Source: Tritrichomonas foetus
Lineage: Eukaryota > Parabasalia > Tritrichomonadida > Tritrichomonadidae
DNA: 38,253 nt
Assembly (NCBI GenBank): GCA_001839685.1
Contig: MLAK01001021.1
Coordinates: forward strand, 1 to 38,253
Reading direction: 5' to 3'
This document shows, piece by piece, positions 18,950 through 32,500 of the stretch (its first letter is position 1; every line of letters begins with the position of its first letter). Both the position numbers and the translations under genes were made by a program. Below the pieces are notes generated by a model, which was not told where the DNA came from, ran no database searches, and saw only the letters and a list, made by a program, of their open reading frames with translations.

Positions 18950-19543
18950 TTAGCAAATGTTGCACTTCTTTTGGTCCTTTTCTGCATGCTCAAGGTCTTT
19001 GTTTCCTTCAATCATTTCATTCTTTGCGTCTTCGATATGATTGTCGATTTTCACGACTTTCTCGTGGTCCTCTGTGATTTTATCGTCGACTTTGTGGGTG
19101 AGCTCGTTAAGGTCTTTTTGCATGGTAACAATTTCTTCGACTTGTCTTCCGACATACTCGAGCTCATCCGCCTGTTGCATAACTTGCATCTGTTCTTCTG
19201 TCATTCCTGGTTGTGCTGGCTTCTTTGCTTCTTCTGCTTCACGAACTTTCTTAAATTCGGTCTCCTTCTTCTTAATAACTGAATCCCATGATGCTTTCTG
19301 TGAATCAAAGCCACTGGCGACAGAATAGTAGCGGTTTCGAAGTGCGTCAGCGTTTGGATCGTTGGAATCGTCCAATTGCTTTTCAATCTTTGGGCCATTT
19401 GTTGTTAAAATAATAAAGCTGGTTTTAATTTGCTTGAGAGTTTTTTCATCAGGTATTTTCGAGATATTCATTTGGATTTCATTGAAAGCTTTTTCATATT
19501 GATCGACAAGTGATGTAAGTGAACCTGCTTTGCTGAATGACAT
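18950..19543 (-). CDS. SNARE protein with C-terminal CaaX box and Asp zero layer
   Basis: A 197-residue membrane-fusion protein. The N-terminal half (1-110) is helical and syntaxin-like. The C-terminal SNARE helix (about 130-188) has hydrophobic heptad positions at 145, 148, 152, 156, 163, 166, 170, 177 and 184. On this register the central zero layer is Asp159, not the usual Gln or Arg. There is no transmembrane segment. Instead the protein ends CNIC, a CaaX box with Cys last, predicting prenylation as in Ykt6. It is probably a Q-type SNARE of the Qa/Qc class, but the subclass is unsure. The gene is divergent from the small gene at 19676, with 132 bases between the two start codons. Confidence 0.75.
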   Translation of the reverse strand: MSFSKAGSLTSLVDQYEKAFNEIQMNISKIPDEKTLKQIKTSFIILTTNGPKIEKQLDDSNDPNADALRNRYYSVASGFDSQKASWDSVIKKKETEFKKVREAEEAKKPAQPGMTEEQMQVMQQADELEYVGRQVEEIVTMQKDLNELTHKVDDKITEDHEKVVKIDNHIEDAKNEMIEGNKDLEHAEKDQKKCNIC

Positions 19544-19675
19544 CTTTGTAGAATTTCACTCCGAAAAAGTATTAAATTGACCTTATAAATGCCAAATGAA
19601 CGATCAAATGCAGAAAATAAATTGACCTTGACTATTGGATTTTGCCACTTTTTGTGACCTCAACCGTTTTCTATA
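19544..19675. promoter_or_regulatory. Short bidirectional promoter with repeated AAATTGACCTT
   Basis: The 132 bases separate two divergent start codons. AAATTGACCTT occurs twice in exact form (19574-19584 and 19619-19629), 45 bases apart. Its core, TGACCTT, is the reverse complement of the AAGGTCA motifs found at 9603 and 18696-18788. TCAACC at 19660-19665 is a TCA initiator-like site 14 bases before the 19676 start. Confidence 0.5.
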
Positions 19676-20086
19676 ATGGTGAATTTATTGGGTTCTGTAT
19701 CGGAGACATGTGAAATAAAAAATGCATATTACAGATTTCATTGGATGAATTTAGACGAACAACAATTTAATTTTCCACTATCTTCTGAATTGCAAGAATT
19801 TTTATTGTCAGTAGAGTCATTTAGGAATGATCACCTTGAATATCTAAATGAACCACAATCATCATATCAGAAAGATATTTCTCCTGATGAGCTAAAACTT
19901 GCTCAAATGAGATTCATGTATTATCATATGCACCTTGAAGTTGAAAAACTTCGTCAGCATTTCAATGAATTAAAATATGGAAAATCTATTGAACAAACAG
20001 TAGTGTATGGACCTGCACCACTTTATGCATCAGAAGAATATCCAGTGTATCAATTATTCAATGGATACACTATTGATATTGAGTGA
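19676..20086 (+). CDS. Unknown small protein
   Basis: A 136-residue protein without a recognisable domain. It is acidic and aromatic-rich, with many Tyr, Phe and Glu. The middle (about 75-110) is probably helical (SPDELKLAQMRFMYYHMHLEVEKLRQHF). The end is hydrophobic-polar with several Tyr (YGPAPLYASEEYPVYQLFNGYTIDIE). There is no signal peptide, membrane helix or Cys pattern. A clean frame, an initiator-like TCA 14 bases upstream and a shared short promoter with the SNARE gene support its being real. Base use is like the neighbouring genes. Function is not known, and co-expression with the SNARE is possible from the arrangement. Confidence 0.65.
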   Translation: MVNLLGSVSETCEIKNAYYRFHWMNLDEQQFNFPLSSELQEFLLSVESFRNDHLEYLNEPQSSYQKDISPDELKLAQMRFMYYHMHLEVEKLRQHFNELKYGKSIEQTVVYGPAPLYASEEYPVYQLFNGYTIDIE

Positions 20087-20545
20087 ATTCAATCTTTCTC
20101 TACTTTTTTTTGTTATTATTATTAAGAATAAACATGTTTCCCGCATTTTTCTATAAATAACTATTTTATGTTTTTTTCTAAATGTCATATTTTAGAAAGT
20201 CATAATATAATTTTACTAAATTATTAATTACGCACTATGATAATATGAAAACAGAGATAGTAAACACATTTATTAGGAAAAACTTCATATTAATAAGTCA
20301 TTAACAACTCTAAAGACATAATTGTTATTTATTGGCGATAATTTTCGATATCGATGACAACATTTTAATATATACAAAATATATAATATCAACCAAAGCA
20401 TATATTTATAGAGATGAAGCCGATTTAATCAGATAATTGAAGAGATTTTTTTTGATTCACCAATTTCTCGTTTTTCGAGCAAATAGTGATTGAAAATTTT
20501 TGAATTTGAAAAAAGATCGTTTATAATTCAAAATCTCTCTAATTT
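20087..20545. other. Intergenic region upstream of the dynein gene
   Basis: About 460 very AT-rich bases with no open frame. ATTCAAAATCTCTC (20526-20539) contains a TCA initiator-like site about 16 bases before the dynein ATG. No other feature is seen. Confidence 0.5.
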
Positions 20546-23500
20546 ATGTCCGCGTTTAATCTTAAAGATACGAATTTAAATATCCCTTTGACGGGTCGAC
20601 AAATGATTAAACGCCCTCCTAAATCCGCTCTCACTCCCCGACGAGTTGGCAAGAAAAATCCGATATTTGATGCAACAACAGTCGAAGACCAGTCAGATAT
20701 TTACAATATAATCAATCCAGGTGGAAACGAAGGTGATATTTTATTAACGGCACGAAATCCAAGCCTGCTTGCATTTCGAAATAAAACTCAAGCATCGCGT
20801 CCAAAAACTGCTTTAACAAGTGCGCGTGAAAAAAGGAAAGCTAAAAAAGAAGCCGAAATTATCTCGCCTCGAAACTTTTCAACATTGATATCAAAAAGAC
20901 CATCAACAGCAATGCGTGAATCATCAAGAAGAGTACCTGAAACTATCACACGTGAAATAAATACCGAAAAATTATCAATTGCATTTGATGAAGATCCTAT
21001 TGCTTATTTCAGTAAAAGAAAAGATGGCCGTGGACACAGATTTATTTATTTGAATCATGTTGGTGATAGAAGTGATCCATTTTTCAATCCATATCAACTC
21101 ACAAAAGTTCCATTCGCTGAAGTGAATTCTGAATACTTCACAATGTCAGCAAATGGTGTAACACATGTTATTTCAAGTGGAAATACCGAGCATATTTCTT
21201 TAGATAGATGGTCAAAAGAATCCATGCTTTTTTCAACAATTCGAAAACTGAAAATGTTTGCTCAGTTTTTTTATTGGAAGCCTTTTCGTATTTGGAAGAA
21301 TTTTGTAATGAGACAAAGATATAATGAATTATCTGCTTCAATTATTGCACATCCATTTTTTACTCATCCGGGATTTTTTCAAACACAATTAAACATTCTC
21401 GATATTTATGTTGAACCTGAATCGAAAATGACTGTTGAAGTTATGCTTGAAAAGCATCTTTTGGCATTCGCACGTGAAAAGAAATACGAACTTAAGGATT
21501 ATTTTGCAGAAATTGCCGATAATGTTGATAAACTTAATAAATATTATGCTGAATATATAAAATCAATAACAGAAGCAATTCTTGCACTTGATGCAAAAAT
21601 TCGTGATCCAAGAATTTTACAAGTAAAAGATTCCGATTTTCCAGAAATTAAAAGAAGAAATCCAAATCTTGCACAATTAATGATTCTTGAGAAAAAGAAA
21701 GCCGCCAAAAGAGTTGAATTAACAAAAATGGTTAATGGACAAATTATTGCACTTGGATATTTCATTCGCGATATTGATTATATGCTTTTAGAAGCAATTG
21801 CCGATTCAACACGAGATTGTTGGCGAAAAGCATCAAATATTATATTTTCTGATAATTCTGCAGTTTTTCAAGTTCAAGTTTCATTCTCTGATGATGGAAA
21901 AGTTGTATTTTCTCCAACATTGGAATATTTAACTGATTCAATTCATAATTCTCTTCGTGGATCATTAAGAACTGCTGGAAACCTCCCAAGACTACTGACA
22001 GAAATAAAATTAAGACCTCATATTCGAGAATCTCATCCAGATTTTAAGAAACTGATCGAAATCGGACCGAAGATTGAACAAATGATTGAACGTGATGACG
22101 AGTTGAATAAAATTGAAAACAAAATTATTGAATATATTACAGAATCGTATAAGAAGGCTGAAATGGAAGCCCAAAAGTTTACTGACTTCTATTCAATTTA
22201 TGAAATTGGTAAATCATGGGATGTTAGAAATTATATAACAACAAGAAGTGGTAAACCTTACGATTTTGTCCCTGGAAGTGAAATTACAGGCGCTGAAGGA
22301 GATATTAATTTTGATGATGAACCAATTGTCAACATGAGAAGTGTAAGACAAGATATTCAAGTTTTTACTAATGACCATAATCGACTTGATGTTTTTCATC
22401 CAACAACTTATTGCAATGCGATTTATATTAATTCAAGATCTCTTCTTTGTGAATTAAAACCAATTCCAATGAATACGTTAGAAACACTCCGTTCAACATT
22501 GAGAACATTACTAAATGAAAAAGTTGATAGAATCAAAAATGCTTTGGCAAATTACAGCAAAGAATTGAAAATTGAACCAAAGAACTTGCAGCAATTTGTT
22601 CATTATTGCGAACTTATTACTAAAACATCTTCTTTACAACCAACAATTCAAGAAGAAATTAATTTCATTGATGATATGTATCGTCTATTTGGTGCATTTA
22701 CAATGAGACTTGATGTTACAGAAGAAAACCAAAATCCTTTACCTCCTCAAATGCAGCTTTTCATCACAGCTCAACAAGTTGCACAAAGCATCAAAGAACA
22801 AAACATGGAACATTTCACACGAAATCTAAAAGAAATGACAAAGAAGCTCGAAACAAAGCTTCAAAAGTACTTGGATATGGCTTCATCACAGCCTTCTTCA
22901 ATATCAGAGGCAGAACCCGATAGACTCAAAGTTGATATTGCTCAACTTAGAGAGAAAGTTAAGAAAGTTAATCCTGAAATTAAAACTTATCTTCATTATC
23001 AAGAAGTTTTAGGCATTAAATATTGCGATTTCAAAAGTCTTCATGATGTTATTGATACACTCGACTTCGATGAACGATTATTTACAGCTGTTAGTAAATG
23101 GCAATTGATTGATTCTTCATCAATGAAAACACCATTCTCAACAATTGATATTGATGAATTTTCATCAGCAGTTCTCGATTTAGAAAGAGATTTATACAAC
23201 TTAAATTCATTAACAAGACTTCCAACTCCTTTGTTATCAGAATTGACCACAAGATTAAATTCAGTTGCGCCTTATCTTGAACAAATTAAACAACTTGCTT
23301 CATCAAATATGCAACATCGTCACTGGCAAGTCTTATTTGAAGAATGTGGATTACCAGGATCTTATCATTCTGATATCAAATTGGATGAAATAGTTCAACT
23401 TGGAATCTTAGCAGATAAAGATAGAATTGATTCTGAAACCAGAGTCGCTGTTGGCGAATCACAACTTGAAGAAGAATTCAAGCAAATTCAAAATCGTTGG

Positions 23501-26500
23501 TGCGCAGTTCAGCTTCCAATTTTGGATGGGCAAACCAAAAGTGAAGATTCTTTACTTCTCGATAATGTTGAAAATATGATTTCTGAAATTGAAGATGCAG
23601 TTCTTGCTTTAACCAGAATGTGCTCATTACCATTCGTTCATGGCGTTCGTGATCAAGTTTCTAAACTTCAGTCATCTTTAGAAAATGCTGCATTAATATT
23701 ACAAGCGTGGCAACTTTTCCAAAGGAATTGGGTTCTTTTATCTTCCTTATTCCTTCACGAAGATACAAAAAATGCGCTACAACAACAATCTACACGATTT
23801 AACTGGGTTAGAAGGCGATGGGTATCTATTATTCGTCATACATCAAAAGATTTATCACTTTTAATTGTTTGTCAATTCCCATCACTTCTTGAAATGTTAC
23901 ATGAAAATAATTCGGCTTTAGAAGGAATTTTGGCATCACTTGGTCTCTTTGTTGATGCAAAAAGAGCTGTTTTGCCAAGATTATTTGTTCTTGGAAATTA
24001 TGATGTTCTTCAATTAGTGTCTTTTACAGGATTTGCAAATCTTCGACCAATAATTTCAAGACTTTTTATGGGAATGGCCGATGTTGATACAAATGATACA
24101 GATCATACTCCTGCATCCCAACAACAATACCAACGTGTTAGAATCCATGGACTTATTTGTCCAAATAAAGAATCAATTATGTTTTCGAAAAATTTACTTA
24201 TTTCCGGATCGATAGAACATTGGATGCCTTCTTTAATTGAAATGATGAAATATACATTTACTGATGGATTTAATGGACTTATGAATAAAATCAAATCCTT
24301 ACAACTTGTTGACTGGATTATTAATACTCCTACTCATATGATGTATTTAGCACTTCAAGTGCTATTTACAAGAGAGGTCGATGAATGCTTCAATCAACTT
24401 GAAACCAATATTCATAGTTTTGAAAATTATGAAAAGAAGCTTTTCATGAAATACCAAGAAGTTTCTTCACTTCTTGATACCCCACTTACATCATCTGAAA
24501 TCCAGAAAGCTGGCATTGCTTTAACAGTACTATCCAACTTCATCGAAGTAATTAAATTCTTAGGCGTTGATCAAACAAGAAAACATTGGTGGAATCAAGC
24601 ACCTAAAATCAGACACTCAAGTGAATCACAAAAAATGTCTATTGTAATAAATGACGACATTATTGACTTTGGTTGGGAACTTTGGGGTTCCATTAGACCT
24701 GCTATTTTAACACCATCCATGCAACGTGCTGTTCATATAGCAGCTTTAGATAAATGTTCAATGATCCTTGGATCACCTGGAACTGGACGGCGAACATGTG
24801 TTGAATCTTTGGCAATGCTATATGGCCGATATCTTTTCCATGTTCCTGCTTTTCCAGATTTTAGTGATAACGTTATATCAAGAATTGTTGCAGGTGCTTC
24901 AATGATGGGCGCATGGGCTTGTTTTGCTGATATTGATCAACTTCCATATAATGCTGTTTCACATTTATATGATGTTGTTTATGCATATTCAGAAGGACTT
25001 GCTTCAAGCTCAAATAGAATAAATATAGACGGAAGAATTACCGAACTTAATCAAGCATCACGAATATTCTTTACTGCATGTGCAATTCCAACAGAGTTGC
25101 CTCCACAATTTAGAACCAAAGCTAAACCGGTTGCTTTATCGGCACCAGAAAGAAAAATTATCATCGAAATTAAACTTACAGCAAATGGATTCAAATCAGC
25201 AAAAGCCGTTGCTGCTAAACTTGATTCATTTGTTCCTTCTGTTGTAAATTCATTTAAACAAGATTTGTATACATCTTCATCATTTGGACACATTACTTCA
25301 ATCATTGAGAAAATGAGAGAGCTTCTCCGTGAAGTGAAATATCCAACATTTACCATAGCATTTGATTCAACAAGAGCTTCTGAGGAATATGTTGCTGCAC
25401 GCGCATCATATATTCACTTTTCTAATTTTCTGCCGTCGGAATATACCAAAATTTTACTTCAAATGTTGTTCAATTGCTTCCAAATCTTTGATAATTTTGA
25501 AACATTTAAAGGTAAAATTGTTAATCCAAATTGCTTCAAAGAAGAAAATGAAATTAATATTCTTGCATCAACTATCAAGGGTGAAATTAATGAATCACTT
25601 CCAGCATTATACATTGAAAATCAAACTATTGATTTATTCACTCTATTAAACTCACATCGTGTTGTAATTATTCATGGTCCTCCTAACTCTGGTAAGTCAA
25701 AAGTTCTGTCAATTCTAAAATCATCCGTATCTAAAATTATTGAAAATAGACAGAATAAATCACAAACAGAAAATGATTTAGTTTTAATTAAAAGAATTAA
25801 AATCGAAAAGATATTCAATGGTAGCGATTCATGGGTAAGAAACTTTGGCAACTTGATTTCTGATCCATCAACAGGATCGATTCGGGCTCATGGTAAAATT
25901 TCTTCTGCTATAAATCATCTTCGTGATAACTCCGAGGGTGCAATGAAAATTTTGTTATTTGATGGTCCTTTAACACATGAGTTTCAGCAGTTTATTTCAC
26001 AACTTGCTTCACAAAATATGAGTAAGTTAAATTCATTTGATTATGTTAACTTTGGTGATGACTTTAAGATTGTAATTGAAACAACAAAAATTGATGAATT
26101 ATCACCATATATAATTCCATATTGCGGAATTTTGCCAATGAAGCATGTAATAGATAAGTTTGAATCTACAGATACAGACATGATTCTAGCACGCGTTTTC
26201 AATCACTCGTTAGCAGATAAAGTTCGAGAAATATTTGGCGAAGTTATCAATTTAACAATTAAATATTTGTATCATATTGAAAACCAAGTTTGTTATGCTG
26301 ATTCCAAAGAAATAATGAAAGATGGAAATATCATTTTAGTTGATCGATTACCAACACATTCAGCAATACTACTTCGAGGAATGATTGAATCAGGTGATGT
26401 TGATGTTAATTTCAAAGAGCAGGTTAATATTGGCGTTATTTATTCGACTTTCTTAGCATTTAGTGGCATTCTTAATGTTACACAAAGAAATTCCTTTGAT

Positions 26501-29500
26501 TCATGGATAAGAAGTAGTTTCCACATTGTATTAAGTACTGATTGGAGTGAGTTTGGTGTTCCTCCACACTTTTCTGATATTTATCCACGTCCTTGCCTAA
26601 GCTCACATCGTGTTATTAATGGTAATCTTGCTCCCCATGATATGGTCATCATTGATCAAAAGGCAGTTAATTTCCCTTATTCAAATGTATTTATCAACAA
26701 TGTTGTTGTCCCAACTGCAAACTTTATTGAACTCTCTTTAATTTTCAAAGCTTACATGAAACAAAACCAAAGTATCTTGTTAAGTGGCCCATTTGGAAAA
26801 ACATCATTTCTGCGTTTCTTCTTTTCAACGGAAACTGATTATCAACCAATATTTATTCCAACATCATCAACTAAAACTGCTGAAGCTATTTATAATTTCA
26901 TAGATATTCATACAACTATCACAACCAAATTTGCTACAAGTTCAAAGAAAATTGTTTTCATCTTTGAAGATATTTCTCCAAATAATTCTCAAGTAATGGA
27001 GTTTATTAGAATGATATTAACAACTTATTCACTCACACTTTACTCACCAAGTGATCCTAAGTTATATGAAAAAGTTGATTTACATGATTTTGCGGTAATT
27101 TCGACCACTGAAGATTTATCAAAACTTCCTGCAAGATTTATTTCATTATTTGCTCTTGTCCAAATACTTCCAATGCAAATGGAAGCAGTCAAATACGTTT
27201 TAACAAACATTTTCACTGCATTTGAGGTGTCTCCTGTTTTCACAACAAAACTTCTTAACTTTTTGAATACATGTATGCTTCAAGTAGATGGATTTCCCAA
27301 GACTTTACCAAATCTTTGCAGATTAATTGATTTAATTTGCCGAATGGAAGAAAGAAAAGCATCAAATGACAACGAAACTGAAACATTGATTCGAACAATG
27401 GTATCAGAAATTAATTCATATGTTTGCGCTGCTAATAAGAACTCAATCAATTCAGTTAGTGATATAGTTAAAGATTTCTATCCTAATTCTAAAGGTGGAA
27501 CAGATCTCAAAGATAACGAAAACTTCTTCTATTCAGAATTTTCAATTAATAGTGAAAATGCCCTTGTTGTTAAAGCAGCAGCTCATGAAATTCACTTTAT
27601 TAGAGAAGAACTTGAGTTTTATCTTCAAGTTTATAATAATTCAGCATCAGAAAAAATTGTGTTGAAATTCTTCACTCCTGTAATGAAAACATGGGCATTA
27701 CTTCACAGAGCCTTTACATGTCCAGGTGGACACGCAATTATCGTTGGTCCTGAGGGAAGTGGACGTTTTACTTTGACGAGATTTGTTGCTCACATGTCTG
27801 AATTTGATTTCGTTCACATTAATGGAAAAAAGAAAATGCAATGCGATAATAATGAATATTTGTATGCAATTATGCGAGATATTGTGACTAATTCTGCATT
27901 ACTTAATAAGAAGAGTATTTTGTTCATTAGACAACGTGGATCAAGGATATCTCAAGATCTTCAAATTGTCTTGGACTTCGTAAGAAACCAAGACTTCACA
28001 TGCTTCTTCTCTAAACAAGGCCTTGAAGATTTATACATTAAGTTTGCTAGTGGACAACAACAACGTCCTGAACAAAGATATGCCATTTTTAATCAAATTA
28101 GACATGTTATTAAGATGAACTTCCATCTTTCCATTGCTATTAACAATGAAGCTTGCCAACTATTTAATGATATTGGTGCTGTTCAAGTTAACATAGAAGA
28201 TTTCTCACATGAAGAGCTTATCGACACTGCAAAATATGCTTTATCACCACCAATTTATACAAATGTTCTTGGCTCATACTTACACCATATTCCACAAATT
28301 ATAGAACATCTTCATACCCTGGCAACAATAGATCATAGTTTTGTTAGATTAAATCACTATTATGATTTTATTGATAGTTTTGCACAGACTGTTTCTGCCG
28401 ATTACCAAGAATTATTTACACATTCTGGACATTTGGTGGCAGCTCTTCGTTTCCTTGGAAGTCTCGAAGAAGAAAGCCAAAATATTGATCGTAAATTAGA
28501 TGTAATTGCACCAAACTTGCAAAGATTAACAATGGATGTTGATGCTTTACAAGTCTCATTTTCTTCAAAGAAAGAAGCTATTGAAACAAGAAGAAAGCAA
28601 ATTTCAGAAGAACTTAAAGAAAAAACAGATGCAGTCAAGAGAGCTCAAGATGAAGTTGAATACCTTGAAAACTCTGTTGCTTCTCTTTTACCACAAGTCT
28701 TGAATTCTCAGAAACAAATTGAAGAATTAACATTAAATGATATTGAAACCATACGTATCAATGCTGATGATCCATCACCATCGCTTAAACTTATGCTTGA
28801 AGTTTTATGTATATTCTTAGATTACCCTATTTCTTATGATCGCGGTGGTTACAAACTTTTGATGGATAATGATTTCACTCAACTTTTATTGAGTAGAATC
28901 AAGTATCAAATTATACCTGTTACTGTTCTACAACAAGTGATGCCGTATTTTGATGATTCCAGCTTTTCTTCAAAAGAAATGGGTACAGTTGCACCTGCTC
29001 TTCAAAACATCTATGAGTGGATATCATCAATCTGTAAACATGCTATGACTAGTGACAAATTGATTAAAAAGAAAGACGAACTTGAGAAGTTAGAGATTCA
29101 ATTCAACGAAACAGTTGAAGAAGCTAAACTTGAACAACAATCAATTTCTCAAGTTGAAGAACAACTAGAAGAAGAAATCAAATATTTAGATAATTCCCTG
29201 TCATCTAAGCAAACAACTGAAAGTGAATATGAGCAAATTAATTCCAAGAAACAAAACATCGATGCAATTTTGAATAATATGGAGGGATTAATTGAACGAT
29301 GGAATACAGAGAGTTCTTCTGTTTCATCACAACGTGAAATTATTGTTGGTGATTCTTTGATTTATGCTTTTTATATTTCATATTGTGGAATGTTTGATGA
29401 TGTTGATAAGAGCTCTTTGCTAAAGAATGTAATGGACGAAGTGAAAGGTGCTGGATTTTCGACATCGTTCAATGATCCAATCCAAGCTATTACTGATCGA

Positions 29501-32500
29501 TTCCTTAAAACTAATTATACAGATTCAGCATTTAATATTGAACAAACCTATGTACATGATGCAGCACTTGATTTATATCATATTAATGCTACAATGAGAG
29601 CACCTCTTGTTATTGATCCTGATATGCTTATTGAATTCTATTTTACTAAAAGTAAACAATATAAGAATTTGGTTATTGCTTCACAAACTAATCAAGGACT
29701 AGATTCCATTATCTCCAATGCCATTTCAGAAGGAAGAACATTGTTGTTATTCGATGTTGATACCCTTCATCCATATGTTACTCCACTTTTAACATTACAT
29801 AAACTTGGTCAAAGTGATTCATTATCTAAAGAAATACGAATTGGAACTAAAATGACAACTTGGGATCCAAAGTTCAAGCTAATAATGTTCACAAATCACA
29901 GAAATATTGAAGATATTCCAATTGAACTTCTTGTACGTTCGTCTGTTGTTGATGTTTCAAATTCATCACTTTTGGCAATGAGATCCATTTTGAATAACAC
30001 ATTTGTTGAATTCTATGATCCAAATTCTTTGTCAATTCTTATAGAATATCAACGCATGGAAATGGAATGTCGAGTATCCAAAGACAAGCACGAAAGAGAA
30101 ATTTTAGAATCAATCGCTGATGCTGTTTCCAAATCAACTGCTAATCCTGGAATGGACTTCCTTTCGAATGAAGAATTACTTCGTGATATATTACAAAGTA
30201 AAGATTTATACTTCCAAGCAGTTTCAAGATATGAAACATATGAACAGAATCGTGGCCAAGTTTTGAAGATCACTTCACCATTCTCTATTGTTATTGATAG
30301 TGTAATGACTGTTTGGAAGGCAATTTCCAGATACTTATGTCGACTATCTTCATATAATTCATTTAGCTATGCTGCATTTGTTACTGTTGTTGCAAATTCT
30401 TTACAAATGCCAGGAATTAGCAAACAAAATAGCCAGTCACCTGAAAATCAATTAAGCCTTGGACTTCAGATCATTCATCAGGTTTTGAATTGGGTTTTCC
30501 CATCAATTTCATTCAGAGATTCTGTTGTTCTAATGTTTATTATAGTGTTCTTAAGAGATGTCAATAATGAAAAAATCAGACTCAATGATCTCGATGTTAT
30601 TTGCAGACATTTAGCTGAAGAACACAATTCCTCAATTGATTTAGGCAAAGTAGAACTTGGAATCGGTGATCCACTTGAACATATGAAATTCACTAATATT
30701 AGAAATGTATTCACTTTTGTACAAAGATACATTGCTGATATGTTTGGTAATGAATTTGGAAATAATATTCCAATCTTCCAAGTTGAAAATATAATTTCAC
30801 AAAATGCCTCAATGCCAACTTTAATCATGTCATCACCAAATCATAATCCATCATCATTAATTCAATTATACATTTCTTTGAAAACCAGAGGGGATAACTT
30901 TGAGCCAATTTCACTCTATAGCTCTTCAGATCATCTTAAAAATGTGAGAAAAGTAGTAACTTCGGCAATGTCACGCGGTACAAGAGTTTTGTTACATGTA
31001 ACACAACCATCATTCGAAATAGCTTCACTTCTTAGTGATGTTTACAGTACAATGCTAAATACATCTCTTCACACCAACTTTAGATTAATGGTAAGCTGCA
31101 ATTCACCTGAATTCCTTCCACACAGACTCATTGAAAATTCGAGGAAATTAAGATATTCTGATTTCCCGAGTATTAGACATCAAATTCTCCAAATTTATCA
31201 TCATCATTCAACTTCCATCCGTTCTTCTACCAATCCAAAAGCTGTAAAGAAGCTTGCTTATGCCACAGCTTTGAGTTATTCATTGCTCAAGTATCGACAG
31301 ATTCTGACACCACTTTCTTACGCATCCTACTTTGATATTCGAAATACTATTTTCCGTGATATTTTTGAGAAAATGAGACCAATTATAGATAATTCGAATG
31401 TTATTCCAATGAGTGTAATTCGAGATTACATCCAAGATAATTGCTTTGGAGCATCTGTTATTGATGCATTTGATAGACGTAAGATTCGATCATTAGTTTT
31501 TTCAATCTTCGCAAATAATTTCTTGGATGATGATTTTGCATATTGTTCTGGATACCCAGATTCTGATCGATATCAAATGCCAATGGAAATGCCCCTATCA
31601 AACTACAATAGTTTTGCCCAGAAGATGCCAGTGTTTGCATCAGCAGATGGTCTTTTAATGAATAGAAGCTGTTCAAGTTGTGTTCGCGATTGGATGCTTT
31701 CCAGATGGATAACAAAAGGAATTATTAAACTTTCACCGTCTATTAAAACACAACCAACACAAAATCAATTGGATGCTCGTCTTGATGGCTATATAATGTC
31801 GCTTCCTGAATTAGTTGATCTCAAAATGCTTAATAAATATGTTTCACTTTCCCCAACTTTGCAGGTTCTCAAGAGTGAAGCCGAAAGTTTTAATAATGTC
31901 ATTATAAAAATTAAAAATGAATTATCAGCATCTGAACTTTCCGACGAAGCCGAAGAGCTACTATTGGGAACCGCGCCTCAAAAATGGAGATCATGGGTTT
32001 TATATGATGCATCTAAATCATCTCCACGATTCCTATCATTTTTGAGTGAGAAAAGAGAATTTTTGAATCACTGTATTACAACAGCCGCAGTTGAAGTTGT
32101 CGATGTACGATTATTCGCAAATTTAAGAGGACTTCTTCATGCTTATCTTTATGAAGTTGCTATTAAGCGTGGAATGCCAGCTGATTCAGCAACAATAGAA
32201 TTTTCAACCCTTGAAAAAGATCAAAAACCACCACCAAACTTTATTGTTTTATCAGGTGTTCATCTCTTCTGTGGAACTTATTCAAATTGTAAACTAGTTA
32301 TTAATAGCCAATCCAGAACTGTACAAGAGTTCCCTCGGATCTTATGTTCGGTTTCAAAGGCTGTTCAACGTGGAAAAGATTATTATATGTGCCCACTTTA
32401 TAGAACACTTTACATTGATCACAACTCACGACAAAGCGTTCAAAATTATACTGATGGCCAAGCTGACAACCTAATTTGGTATGTAAGCCTTCGTTCCGAT

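Noticed and set aside
27746..27772. Lys-to-Arg in the dynein AAA4 P-loop taken as further loss
   Set aside because: GxxGSGR at AAA4 is usual in axonemal heavy chains, so it is not evidence of decay.
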